From: SHLQ01 sp964562985
Lineage (GTDB): Bacteria > Actinomycetota > Acidimicrobiia > Acidimicrobiales > SHLQ01
Direction: 5' to 3'
NCBI GenBank assembly: GCA_964562985.1
Contig: CAZLWE010000001.1
Location: forward strand, 62,001-126,000
DNA length: 64,000 nt
A program made the position numbers and the translations under genes. Below the pieces are notes generated by a model, which was given only the letters and a program-made list of their open reading frames with translations, had not been told where the DNA came from and searched no databases. The number at the start of each line of letters is the position of its first letter. The stretch's first letter is position 1. Of this stretch, positions 51,031-61,396 are shown piece after piece.

Positions 51031-53343
51031 CTAGCCGAGGGCGATTAGCGCGGCGTTGACGATGCTGCCGGTCGCGATTCCGGTGATCTCGTGAAGGTCA
51101 GCAATGGTGCCTGACTCACCGAATCGATCGACGCCGAGAGTGAGCTGGCGCGTGCCGAGCGCCGAACCAATCCACGCCATGCTGTGGCTGGCGGCGTCAT
51201 GCACGCTGACGATCGGGCGGTCACGTTCCTCTGCTGGGATAAGGCGGTGTATGTGGCTAGGTCGACCGACGACCGAGCCCTTGGCCACGCTTGTGTAGCT
51301 TTCTCGCCAACTCGCATATACGCGGTCTGGACTCGTGAGATGTATGACGGTGGCATCGACGCCTTCGAGGTCGAGTTCCTGCGCGGCGGCGATGGCCTCG
51401 GGCGCCATGACACCTGTGGACACGAGGGTGACAGCGGGACGGTCCTCCCCGGTGGCCATTGGCTCAACGAGGCGGTAGCCACCAGCCAGGACAAGCCGCC
51501 TGAGGCGCTCCTCGCCGAGCCGGTTGAGCGCAACGCCGAAGGGCGCCTGGTCGAGCGGACGGGTGGAGAGGCGCAGGTAAGTGCTCATGCCATCGGGGTC
51601 TGCGAGCTGTTCGATCGCATCTGCCAGCAGCCACTCGACCTCGCCAGCGAAAGCAGGCTCGGCGTAGTGCAGCTTTGGCATCTCCAACCCCACCGACGCG
51701 GTGATCGTCGACTGGTGGGCTCCACCTTCGGGTGCGAGTGATACGCCCGAGGGCGTACCGGTCACGATGAATCGAGAGTCGTTGTAGACGCCGTAGATGA
51801 AAGCGTCGAGTCCACGCAGGACGAATGGGTCATAGACGGTCCCGATCGGAATGAGTTGCTCGCCGTGGTGGTCATGACTCAACCCGAGTTGGCCCAGGAG
51901 CATAAAAAGATTCATCTCGCTGATGCCGAGTTCGATGTGTTGCCCGCTCGGACTCGGTGCCCACTTGAGCACTCGTGCTTCCCCCCCATGAGCGTCACGT
52001 TCGGTCGGCGAGTAGACACCCATCTTGTTGATCCAGCCGCCGAGGTTGGTGGAGATAGAGACATCCGGTGCGGTTGTGACAATGCGCTTGGCGAGGGCCT
52101 CGTCGTTTGCAAGCGCGGCGAGCGACCGACCGAATGCCTCCTGGGTGGAAGCCGAACCGGTCGCCATAACCGGCCGTCCCGAGGGCTGCACCGTGAGCGC
52201 TGGGCGCGGGGTGGGTTCCGGGTTGTTGATCGCGCTACCGACCTGATGACACAGTTGACCAGCCGGGCTCGCGGGGTCGAAACGGTCCCACTCGGTCTCG
52301 GAGGTGAGTCCGAATCTCTCGCGTAGGTCAGCTACTTGGGTTGCGTTCAGTAGCGCCGCATGGTTCAGCGCGTCTCCTGCCATCGGTAGACCCCAACCCT
52401 TGATCGTGTAGGCAAAGAGCACCGAGGGCCGATCGGTGACCCAGTCGCATTCGTCGTAGGCCTTCTTCAACTCGACCAGATCGTGTCCGCCGAGGTCGGT
52501 GACAAGGGTTTTCATCGCATCGGGGTCGAGGTCACTGGCCCATCGGACAACCGCTCCATCGGCACCATCTAAGAACTTGTCTCGCAACACCACTCCGTCG
52601 AGCGCGAACAGCGCTTGGTACGCCTCATTGGGCATGGCCTCGATGTGGGCTTGCAGCGCGTCGCCGCCCTCGGTTGCGAATGCCGCTTGCAGTCGACGCC
52701 CCCACTTCGCTTCGGCGACGTGCCAGCCAGCATCGGCAAAGAACTTCTGGAGCCGGACCGCTGCGATGTCGGGGATGACCCGATCGAGGCTTTGGCGGTT
52801 GAGGTCGACAACCATCGTGAAGTTCCCGAGACCTTGGGTGGCCGGATCTGCGATCGCTTCCCAGACGCTTCCTTCGTCGAGTTCAGCGTCACCGACGAGC
52901 GCGATGAATCTTGCGTCGGGCTGATCGCCGAAGTGCGAGTCGATGTAACGGCGGGTGAGCGCCGCAAAGAGTGGCGCCACGGCCCCGAGACCGACCGAGC
53001 CGGTCGAGAAATCCGATACGTCGGGGTCTTTGGTGCGCGACGGGTAGGCCTGAAGCCCTCCGCGTTGGCGCAACGTCGTCAGGTAGCTGCCATCGAGTTC
53101 GCCGGTGAGGTACTTGATGGCGTGGTAGACGGGGGATGCGTGCGGCTTCACGGCCACCTTATCCTCCGGGTTGATGTGGTTGAACCACAGCGCCGTCATG
53201 ATCGACACCATCGATGCGCATGACGCTTGATGACCGCCCACCTTGACTTCGCCACCACTTCGACGATTTGCCTCATCGACAATGCGCGTCGCGAGCCAGA
53301 GCACGCGCTGTTCGATTTCTTCGAGTGGGCTTCGATCAGTCAT
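51031..53343 (-). CDS. AceE-like thiamine diphosphate 2-oxoacid dehydrogenase E1 (transketolase-like)
   Basis: The 770-aa protein aligns with homodimeric pyruvate dehydrogenase E1: GGHQASCASM, GLQAYPSRTKDPDVSDFSTG, the thiamine diphosphate motif GDAELDEGSVWEA ending MVVDLNRQSLD, and the second half with ISEMNLFMLLGQLGLSHD. It starts where AceE residue about 90 would be, so the N-terminal E2-docking region is missing. The ATG at 53343 overlaps the GntR gene by 8 bp. Its neighbour acdS makes 2-oxobutyrate, so this may be the dehydrogenase that yields propionyl-CoA; pyruvate remains possible. Confidence 0.85.
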   Translation of the reverse strand: MTDRSPLEEIEQRVLWLATRIVDEANRRSGGEVKVGGHQASCASMVSIMTALWFNHINPEDKVAVKPHASPVYHAIKYLTGELDGSYLTTLRQRGGLQAYPSRTKDPDVSDFSTGSVGLGAVAPLFAALTRRYIDSHFGDQPDARFIALVGDAELDEGSVWEAIADPATQGLGNFTMVVDLNRQSLDRVIPDIAAVRLQKFFADAGWHVAEAKWGRRLQAAFATEGGDALQAHIEAMPNEAYQALFALDGVVLRDKFLDGADGAVVRWASDLDPDAMKTLVTDLGGHDLVELKKAYDECDWVTDRPSVLFAYTIKGWGLPMAGDALNHAALLNATQVADLRERFGLTSETEWDRFDPASPAGQLCHQVGSAINNPEPTPRPALTVQPSGRPVMATGSASTQEAFGRSLAALANDEALAKRIVTTAPDVSISTNLGGWINKMGVYSPTERDAHGGEARVLKWAPSPSGQHIELGISEMNLFMLLGQLGLSHDHHGEQLIPIGTVYDPFVLRGLDAFIYGVYNDSRFIVTGTPSGVSLAPEGGAHQSTITASVGLEMPKLHYAEPAFAGEVEWLLADAIEQLADPDGMSTYLRLSTRPLDQAPFGVALNRLGEERLRRLVLAGGYRLVEPMATGEDRPAVTLVSTGVMAPEAIAAAQELDLEGVDATVIHLTSPDRVYASWRESYTSVAKGSVVGRPSHIHRLIPAEERDRPIVSVHDAASHSMAWIGSALGTRQLTLGVDRFGESGTIADLHEITGIATGSIVNAALIALG

Positions 53344-53962
53344 CACCATCGCTCCGTTCCCGCAGGAAGGCGACCAGCGCCTGTTCGGCTTCGGCGAGGT
53401 GCTCGTCAAGTAGTTTCGCTGCGCTCTTGATATTGCCAGATCGGCACGCCGCGAGGAGGTAGTGATGCTGATCCTCGGAGTCACCCGCACCTTCCAAAGT
53501 CTCGATGTAGAGGTCGACGTATGGCGCCACGGTGGCGTGCAGGATCTCGCAAATCGCCAGACCACGTTCCCATCCCGATGCCTGGTAGATCGCTCGATGG
53601 AATCGCCAGTTCGATTCGGTGGTCGACAGGTCTCCCGCATCCAGGGCGAGTTCAGCTTCGGCTAGGTCGACCACGCTCAGCTTTGGAATCGAGCGACGGA
53701 GCAACTGTGGCTCGATAGACCGGCGCAGGGTGAAGTGTTCCTCCGCCTCCTCTGCGGTGAGATTGGGAACGACTGCACCTCGGTTCGTTTCAAAGTCGAG
53801 CAGTCCGTTGGCGGCCAAACGGTGCAGTGCTTCGCGCACGGGAATCTTGCTTATGCCCATCTCCGCGGCGAGCGAATCTTGGCGAAGCCGCAGCCCGGGT
53901 TCGAACTCGCCGCGCAACATGCGGTCGAGAAGTTCTCGTTGGACAGTCTCTACGGTTGACAT
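53336..53962 (-). CDS. GntR/FadR-type transcriptional regulator
   Basis: The 208-aa protein has an N-terminal GntR winged helix (RMLRGEFEPGLRLRQDSLAA, EMGISKIPVREALHRLAANG) and a C-terminal FCD ligand domain with His residues (ESNWRFHRAIY, LLDEHLAEAEQAL) that could bind a metal and a carboxylate. TACGAT ends 6 nt before the ATG and lies within a 20-bp palindrome, so it probably controls itself, the E1 gene behind it and divergent acdS. The effector could be ACC or 2-oxobutyrate; this is inference. Confidence 0.9.
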   Translation of the reverse strand: MSTVETVQRELLDRMLRGEFEPGLRLRQDSLAAEMGISKIPVREALHRLAANGLLDFETNRGAVVPNLTAEEAEEHFTLRRSIEPQLLRRSIPKLSVVDLAEAELALDAGDLSTTESNWRFHRAIYQASGWERGLAICEILHATVAPYVDLYIETLEGAGDSEDQHHYLLAACRSGNIKSAAKLLDEHLAEAEQALVAFLRERSDGDD

Positions 53963-53986
53963 TTCATAATCGTATACGTTTATGAT
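53956..53986 (+). promoter_or_regulatory. acdS promoter, TTGACA and TATGAT
   Basis: A perfect TTGACA -35 (53956-53961) and TATGAT -10 (53981-53986) are 19 bp apart. The predicted start leaves a leader of about 25 nt with GGAG 6 nt before the ATG at 54018. Confidence 0.6.
53965..53984. promoter_or_regulatory. 20-bp palindrome, probable GntR operator
   Basis: CATAATCGTA and TACGTTTATG form a palindrome with one mismatched pair, centred on CGTATACG. It fills the spacer of the acdS promoter and covers the regulator's -10 (53969-53974), the place expected for a repressor of both directions. Confidence 0.7.
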
Positions 53987-54017
53987 GTAGCCGCAAGCGA
54001 TGACATCTGGAGCACCA

Positions 54018-55061
54018 ATGAGCCTTGACGATTTCCGCCGCGAACCCTTGCTATTTGGACCCTCGCCAATCCATCCCCTTCCGAACCTTTCCGCCGCACT
54101 TGGCGGCACGGTGGAGATCTGGGCCAAACGTGAAGACTGCAACTCCGGTATCGCCTTCGGCGGAAATAAGGTCCGCAAGCTCGAGTACCTAGCCGCCGAG
54201 GCAATCGACACCGGCTGCGACACGCTGGTATCGATCGGCGGTATTCAGTCGAACCACACCCGTCAGGTCACGGGTGTTGCCGCCAAGCTCGGTATGAAGG
54301 CGGTGACAGTGCAAGAGGGGTGGGTCGACTACAACGACATGTGTTACGACAAGGTCGGCAACATCCAGCTCACCCGCATCCTCGGCGGCGAGCCACGCAT
54401 CGATCCGGCCGGTTTCGATATCGGCATTCGCGACTCGTGGAAGCGGGCGCTCGACTCGGTCACCGAGGCCGGCGGCACCCCCTACCCCATCCCGGCAGGA
54501 GCCTCCGACCATCCACTCGGCGGCCTTGGCTTTGCCAACTGGGCGCGAGAAGTTGCCACCCAAGAAGCACAGTTTGACACGTTCTTTGACACGGTGATCG
54601 TGTGCACGGTCACCGGTTCGACCCACGCCGGCATGATCGCGGGCTTCGCCCTCGAGGATCGCGACGATCGCAAGGTGATTGGGATTGATGCGTCCAAGAC
54701 GCTGAAGCAGACGATCGACCAGGTCACCCGCATCGCTACCAACACCGCCGAAAAGATCGGTGTCGACCGACCATTGCGAGACGACGAGATCACGGTCGTT
54801 CCCGGCTACGAGGGCCCGGCCTATGGCGTACCCGACAAGGGCACGGTTGAGGCGATCCACCTGGCAGCACGAACCGAGGGCATGCTCACGGACCCGGTCT
54901 ATGAGGGCAAGTCGATGGCAGGACTCATCGGCATGGTCCGCTCCGGCGAGATTCCGGCGGGTTCACGTGTGCTGTACGCACACCTTGGCGGCCAAACCGC
55001 ACTCCCCGCCTATGCAGGCTTCCCCGGGCTTGGGTCGCCCGAACGGGAACTGTCGCACTAG
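54018..55061 (+). CDS. acdS: 1-aminocyclopropane-1-carboxylate deaminase
   Basis: AcdS is a pyridoxal phosphate enzyme that breaks ACC, the plant ethylene precursor, into ammonia and 2-oxobutyrate. The 347-aa protein follows known ACC deaminases throughout: [34 protein letters not shown] (cofactor Lys), [22 protein letters not shown] (Tyr/Glu pair) and YAHLGG, where Leu replaces the Thr of D-cysteine desulfhydrases. The ATG at 54018 is preceded by GGAG; an ATG at 54000 is less likely. It is divergent from a GntR gene and leads mutase and epimerase genes. Confidence 0.93.
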   Translation: MSLDDFRREPLLFGPSPIHPLPNLSAALGGTVEIWAKREDCNSGIAFGGNKVRKLEYLAAEAIDTGCDTLVSIGGIQSNHTRQVTGVAAKLGMKAVTVQEGWVDYNDMCYDKVGNIQLTRILGGEPRIDPAGFDIGIRDSWKRALDSVTEAGGTPYPIPAGASDHPLGGLGFANWAREVATQEAQFDTFFDTVIVCTVTGSTHAGMIAGFALEDRDDRKVIGIDASKTLKQTIDQVTRIATNTAEKIGVDRPLRDDEITVVPGYEGPAYGVPDKGTVEAIHLAARTEGMLTDPVYEGKSMAGLIGMVRSGEIPAGSRVLYAHLGGQTALPAYAGFPGLGSPERELSH

Positions 55062-55091
55062 ATCGATTCTGCCTGGACTAGAAATAGGGAT

Positions 55092-57208
<2,117 letters not shown>

Positions 57209-57209
<1 letters not shown>

Positions 57210-57688
57210 TGGGTAGCGACGACAACACCGCTCGCCCGTTTCGCATCCTCGGTCTCCAGCAAATCGCCGTCGGCGGGGACAGCCTCGACGCGCTGCGAAC
57301 GCTGTGGGTCGACACGCTCGGCGTTACCAAGACCGGCGAGTACGAGTCCGCTAGAGAGAACGTTCGGGAAGACATCTTGACCCTGGGTGATGGTGTCCAT
57401 GCCGTGGAAGTCGACCTGATGGAACCGCTCGACCCCGAAGCACGACCCCGTGTCAGCACTCCCCCGCTCAATCACATCGGCCTGTGGGTCGACGACCTGG
57501 CCGCAGCCTACGAATGGCTCGAAACCCAAGGCATGCGCTTCACGCCCGGCGGCATCCGCAAAGGAGCAGCCGGACACGACGTCTGCTTCATCCACCCCAA
57601 AGCCAGCGATGAGTTCCCGCTCAGCGGCGAGGGCGTGCTGATCGAATTGATCCAAGCTCCCGACGACGTCATCGTCGCGCTCGGCTAG
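57209..57688 (+). CDS. mce: methylmalonyl-CoA epimerase (VOC family)
   Basis: The epimerase interconverts (S)- and (R)-methylmalonyl-CoA, feeding the mutase. The 159-aa VOC-fold protein has paired halves with metal ligands: [36 protein letters not shown] (His), [12 protein letters not shown] and [10 protein letters not shown] (Glu). The first His of the usual set reads Gln here (LQQIAV), as far as the alignment can be judged by eye. The ATG overlaps the mutB stop (TGATG). Confidence 0.85.
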
Positions 57689-57701
57689 GCGCGTCGTGAA
57701 A

Positions 57702-60152
57702 TTAGAGCCCCGAGGACAGCAGTTCGGCAATCTGCTCGGGTGACATAGGGCGTCCGAGAAGGTAGCCCTGCAAGTAGTCGCAGCCGGCTGATTCGAGGAA
57801 CGCACGCTGTTCGGCGGTCTCTACGCCCTCGGCGGTTGTGGTTAACCCGACCGAGTGCGCCATCGTCAAAATGGCTTCGATTACGGGTTGTGGTTTCGAA
57901 CTATCGATTCGTTCAACGAATGCGCCGTCGATCTTCAATATGTCGGCGGGAAGATCGTTGAGCGAACTCAGAGATGATTGGCCCACACCGAAGTCGTCCA
58001 CGGCAACTCGAACGCCTGCGGCGCGAAGTTCGTTTAGCTTCTCCGCGATGTGCGTGATGTCATCGGCAATTGCGGTTTCGGTGACCTCCACGATGACCTG
58101 CGATGCCGGAACTTCATGTCGCTGAAGGGCCGACAACAGCACCTCGACAAGCTGAGGCGAGCGAAACTGCACTCGCGACAAGTTCAACGAGCCGATGAGG
58201 CCGATGGCGCCCGGGATGTCTTTGATCCACTTGCCCAGCTGAGCAACGGAGTCTTCAATGACCTGCTCCCCGACGGCGACTATGAGGCCGCTTTGCTCGA
58301 GGTATGGGAGAAAGACTCCCGGCGTCACAAGCTCGCTGCTGGTGTTCCATCGAAGCAAGGCCTCGACTCCGGTGATCATCCCACTCGTGGCAGAGACGAT
58401 GGGCTGGTAGACCAACTCGAATTCTTCGTTCTTCAATGCGTGACGGATACGGTTCTGTAGACGAAGCTCGCTGTCAGCGCTTTCTCGCATCTCCGGCGCG
58501 AAGGCACGGACGCAGCTCTTCCCCGCAGCTTTGGCTTCGTACAGCGCAATGTCGGCGTCTCGCATCAACCCGACTGCGCTTGTGGACCCACCTGTCGAGT
58601 ACACCACGCCAATCGAAGCCGAGGTGAATACCTCGATGTCATCGAGTGCGATCGGTGCGGAGAACGCTCCGAGGATTACCTCTCCAAGTTCCTGTGCTGG
58701 CTGGTCAGCGGCGCAACCAACCACGGCGAACTCATCGCCGCCTAGTCGAGCCAAGAGGTAGCAATCCGGAACGACGTGAGCGATACGTGTCGACACCGCT
58801 CGCAACAGCTCGTCTCCAACGCCGTGACCGAGCGAATCGTTGATGACCTTGAAGTGATCGAGATCGAGGTAGAGCAGAAAGATCGGCTCGCTAGCTTGCA
58901 AGTCGTTGTCGAGTCTCTCGAGGAGGTGGCGTCGATTGGCGAGCCCGGTGAGATCGTCGTGGTTCGCCCGGTGGACCAAAGCCTGCTCGCGCTCGACCTC
59001 TTGGGTGATGTCGCTGATCGATCCGATAAGCCGGGTGACCTTACCGTTCTCGACAAATGGGTAGCCGGTGGCGGCGAACCAGCGAATACCGGTGTCCGTC
59101 TCTACCTTCAGCGACCGGAACTCCATGTGCAATGACGGATCCTCGACAAGCGCCATGGCCCGGAGGCCGAATTCGCGTCGGGCTTCGGCCCCAAAGATCG
59201 ACGTCATCTGCTCTTGCGTGAAGCGAGCGCCGTCAGCAGGCACATGACCAATGAGCTCAATGAGGCGTTCATTGCCCTCGATCTGGCGGGCCTCAAGGTC
59301 GTACTCCCAAAGCCCTTGGTTACTGGCATTCAGCGCGAGTGCATGTCGACCTTCTAGCGAACGAAGTTCTTGCTCAGCTTTCACCACATCGGTGATAAAC
59401 CGGAAATAACCCGTGACGCCAATGACCTCGCCTTGATAATCACGCACCGGGAGTTTTGAGGTGGTGAGAACCTCGAAACCACCGTTCGACGACGGAAGCC
59501 GCTCGACAATGTCGATGGCTGGCTCTCCGCTCGACATCACGGCTTCGTCGTCGGCCAAATAGCCAGCAGCAGTCTCCTCAGGGAAGAAGTCCCGGTCGTC
59601 CTTGCCAAGCACGTCATCCAACGTCTCGGCTCCCAGCGCTTCCAACATCTTTTCGTTCGCTCCAAGAAAGCGGGACTCGCGGTCTTTCCAAAAGACCGCG
59701 ACGTCCATCACGTCGATCACGCTGCGCTGCACCTCGAGCTGGAAGGCGATGCCGCCAGGCAACGCGGCCCTGCTGGTGCTCTCTACCCCGGTCAGGATGA
59801 GGCAGGTTCCCTCGGCCGAATCGAACGCGTGCAGGGCTGCCGCGTATTCGGTGTCTGGTGCGGTGGCCAGTCGGAAGCCGATGCGCTCGCTGTGGCCGGT
59901 GGCAACGCAACGTTCGGCGGCCTCTCGGAGCTCTCGTCGGATCGGGGAACTCGCAAGGTCGAGCAAAGAATGGCCGAATGCGTCGCAACCGTCGGGCTCA
60001 GCAGCCACGACGGCTACTCGAAACTTGGTGTCAGTAACCAAAGACAGGTCGAGCGTGTTCGCAAGATCGGAGGAACCTGCCGTACCAGAAAGGGCGTCCC
60101 TCAACTCGCCTAAAGAAGCGTTGTTGCCCGCCGCATCTACTTCCATCGCCAT
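57702..60152 (-). CDS. PAS-GGDEF-EAL cyclic-di-GMP signalling protein
   Basis: The 816-aa protein has an N-terminal PAS-like sensory region (about 1-130), PAS 2 (about 140-265; VFWKDRESRFLGANEKMLEA), PAS 3 (about 275-390), a GGDEF domain with RLGGDEFAVVG and an EAL domain with GVEALLRW, SLNLSRV, EVTETAIADD, VDDFGVGQSSLSSL and AEGVET. Both catalytic sets look intact. The RxxD inhibitory site before GGDEF reads VVPD, so product inhibition is probably lost. No membrane segment is seen; it is cytoplasmic. It stands alone, divergent from the aldo/keto reductase. Confidence 0.93.
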   Translation of the reverse strand: MAMEVDAAGNNASLGELRDALSGTAGSSDLANTLDLSLVTDTKFRVAVVAAEPDGCDAFGHSLLDLASSPIRRELREAAERCVATGHSERIGFRLATAPDTEYAAALHAFDSAEGTCLILTGVESTSRAALPGGIAFQLEVQRSVIDVMDVAVFWKDRESRFLGANEKMLEALGAETLDDVLGKDDRDFFPEETAAGYLADDEAVMSSGEPAIDIVERLPSSNGGFEVLTTSKLPVRDYQGEVIGVTGYFRFITDVVKAEQELRSLEGRHALALNASNQGLWEYDLEARQIEGNERLIELIGHVPADGARFTQEQMTSIFGAEARREFGLRAMALVEDPSLHMEFRSLKVETDTGIRWFAATGYPFVENGKVTRLIGSISDITQEVEREQALVHRANHDDLTGLANRRHLLERLDNDLQASEPIFLLYLDLDHFKVINDSLGHGVGDELLRAVSTRIAHVVPDCYLLARLGGDEFAVVGCAADQPAQELGEVILGAFSAPIALDDIEVFTSASIGVVYSTGGSTSAVGLMRDADIALYEAKAAGKSCVRAFAPEMRESADSELRLQNRIRHALKNEEFELVYQPIVSATSGMITGVEALLRWNTSSELVTPGVFLPYLEQSGLIVAVGEQVIEDSVAQLGKWIKDIPGAIGLIGSLNLSRVQFRSPQLVEVLLSALQRHEVPASQVIVEVTETAIADDITHIAEKLNELRAAGVRVAVDDFGVGQSSLSSLNDLPADILKIDGAFVERIDSSKPQPVIEAILTMAHSVGLTTTAEGVETAEQRAFLESAGCDYLQGYLLGRPMSPEQIAELLSSGL

Positions 60153-60259
60153 TAGGTACTAGTCGGCTCAGCGCAGCCCGAATTAATGGTTGGACACCAG
60201 GCGTCGTTTGCACTTGGCCCCGACTGTCATGGCCTTGCCGGTAGATCACTCTCTGTCGC

Positions 60260-60265
60260 TAGCCT
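60260..60265 (+). promoter_or_regulatory. -10 box of a leaderless aldo/keto reductase promoter
   Basis: TAGCCT ends 6 nt before the ATG at 60272. Confidence 0.5.
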
Positions 60266-60271
60266 CAGCGA

Positions 60272-61312
60272 ATGCGCTATATCCCGCTTGGTTCGACCGA
60301 TATTGAAGTTTCCCAGCTGTGTCTTGGGACGATGACCTTTGGGACGCAGACGCCCGAGTCCGACGCCCACGCGCAGATCGATGCCAGTTTGGAGGCGGGC
60401 ATCAATTTTGTTGACACGGCCGAGGCCTATCCGGTGAACCCGATGCTGCCTGAGACGGCGGGGCTGACCGAGACGATCATCGGCAACTGGATCGCGAAGT
60501 CCGGTCGGCGAGACGACATCGTGCTGGCCACCAAGATCTGCGGGCCGGGCGGTCCATGTCGTGACGGTGCGCCAATCTCCGTCGAGGGCATACGCGAGGC
60601 GGTCGAGGGATCGCTGTCACGCTTGCAGACCGACTACATCGACCTGTATCAGCTGCACTGGCCCAACCGGGGCGGCTACATGTTCCGCCAGAACTGGACC
60701 TACGACCCGTCGCAACAGGACAAGGCTCGAACGGTCGCACACATGGAAGGCGTGCTTGGCGAACTGCAGGCCCAGGTCGAGGCTGGCCGTATTCGCCACG
60801 TCGGTTTGTCGAACGAGACCGCGTGGGGCACCGCGCAGTGGTTGAACATCGCTGAGCGGATGGGCACTCCTCGGATGCAGACCGTGCAGAACGAGTTCTC
60901 GCTGATGGATCGCCTGTACGACACCGACATGGCCGAACTCAGCCACAACGAGCAGGTCACGCTGTTGGCGTACTCGCCGCTTGCAGCGGGCATGCTCACC
61001 GGCAAGTACACGGGTGGTGCCGTGCCCGAAGGATCGCGCATGTCGCTTTCGCCAGACATGTTCGGCCGCCGCTCCGATCGGGCCATCAGCATCGCCCAGA
61101 TGTACGCGGATATTGCAGCCCGTCATGGGCTGCATCCCGTGAATATGGCACTCGCGTTCGTAAGCCAGCGGCCATACCCCAGCTCCCCCATCTTCGGCGC
61201 CACCAACATCGACCAGCTACAGGTCATCCTCGACGGCAAGGACGTCGTGCTTAGTGACGACGTGATCGCCGAGATCAACGAGGCACATCGCGCCAACCCG
61301 ATGCCGTATTAG
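60272..61312 (+). CDS. aldo/keto reductase (Tas-like)
   Basis: The 346-aa TIM-barrel NADPH oxidoreductase keeps the tetrad Asp and Tyr in INFVDTAEAYPVNP, Lys in DIVLATKICG and His in YQLHWPNR. SPLAAGMLTGKY and the C-terminal IFGATNIDQLQ are typical of the Tas/YghZ branch. The substrate is unknown; small aldehydes are usual. A fragment resembling initiator tRNA lies 12 bp after its stop codon. Confidence 0.92.
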   Translation: MRYIPLGSTDIEVSQLCLGTMTFGTQTPESDAHAQIDASLEAGINFVDTAEAYPVNPMLPETAGLTETIIGNWIAKSGRRDDIVLATKICGPGGPCRDGAPISVEGIREAVEGSLSRLQTDYIDLYQLHWPNRGGYMFRQNWTYDPSQQDKARTVAHMEGVLGELQAQVEAGRIRHVGLSNETAWGTAQWLNIAERMGTPRMQTVQNEFSLMDRLYDTDMAELSHNEQVTLLAYSPLAAGMLTGKYTGGAVPEGSRMSLSPDMFGRRSDRAISIAQMYADIAARHGLHPVNMALAFVSQRPYPSSPIFGATNIDQLQVILDGKDVVLSDDVIAEINEAHRANPMPY

Positions 61313-61324
61313 GGGTCGAGGCCC

Positions 61325-61353
61325 GTCGGGCTCATAACCCGAAGGTCGCAGGT
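61325..61353 (+). pseudogene. fragment resembling initiator tRNA-fMet (anticodon arm to T-stem)
   Basis: The 29-nt stretch contains TCGGG-CTCATAA-CCCGA, a 5-bp anticodon stem with a CAU anticodon loop and the three G-C pairs typical of initiator tRNA, followed by AGGTCGCAGGT as in the variable loop and T-stem. No acceptor or D arm is found upstream, and the match stops after the T-stem. It could be the trace of an attachment site. Confidence 0.6.
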
Positions 61354-61384
61354 ACGCCTAAATTTCGTTGTCACACCCCCTCTG

Positions 61385-61390
61385 TAAGTT
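61385..61390 (+). promoter_or_regulatory. -10 box of a leaderless DUF222/HNH gene promoter
   Basis: TAAGTT ends 6 nt before the ATG at 61397. Confidence 0.5.
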
Positions 61391-61396
61391 CTGGGT

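Noticed and set aside
54018..55061. D-cysteine desulfhydrase as an alternative for acdS
   Set aside because: The active-site pair in DPVYEGKSM and Leu in YAHLGG are those of ACC deaminase; desulfhydrases have Thr at the latter place.
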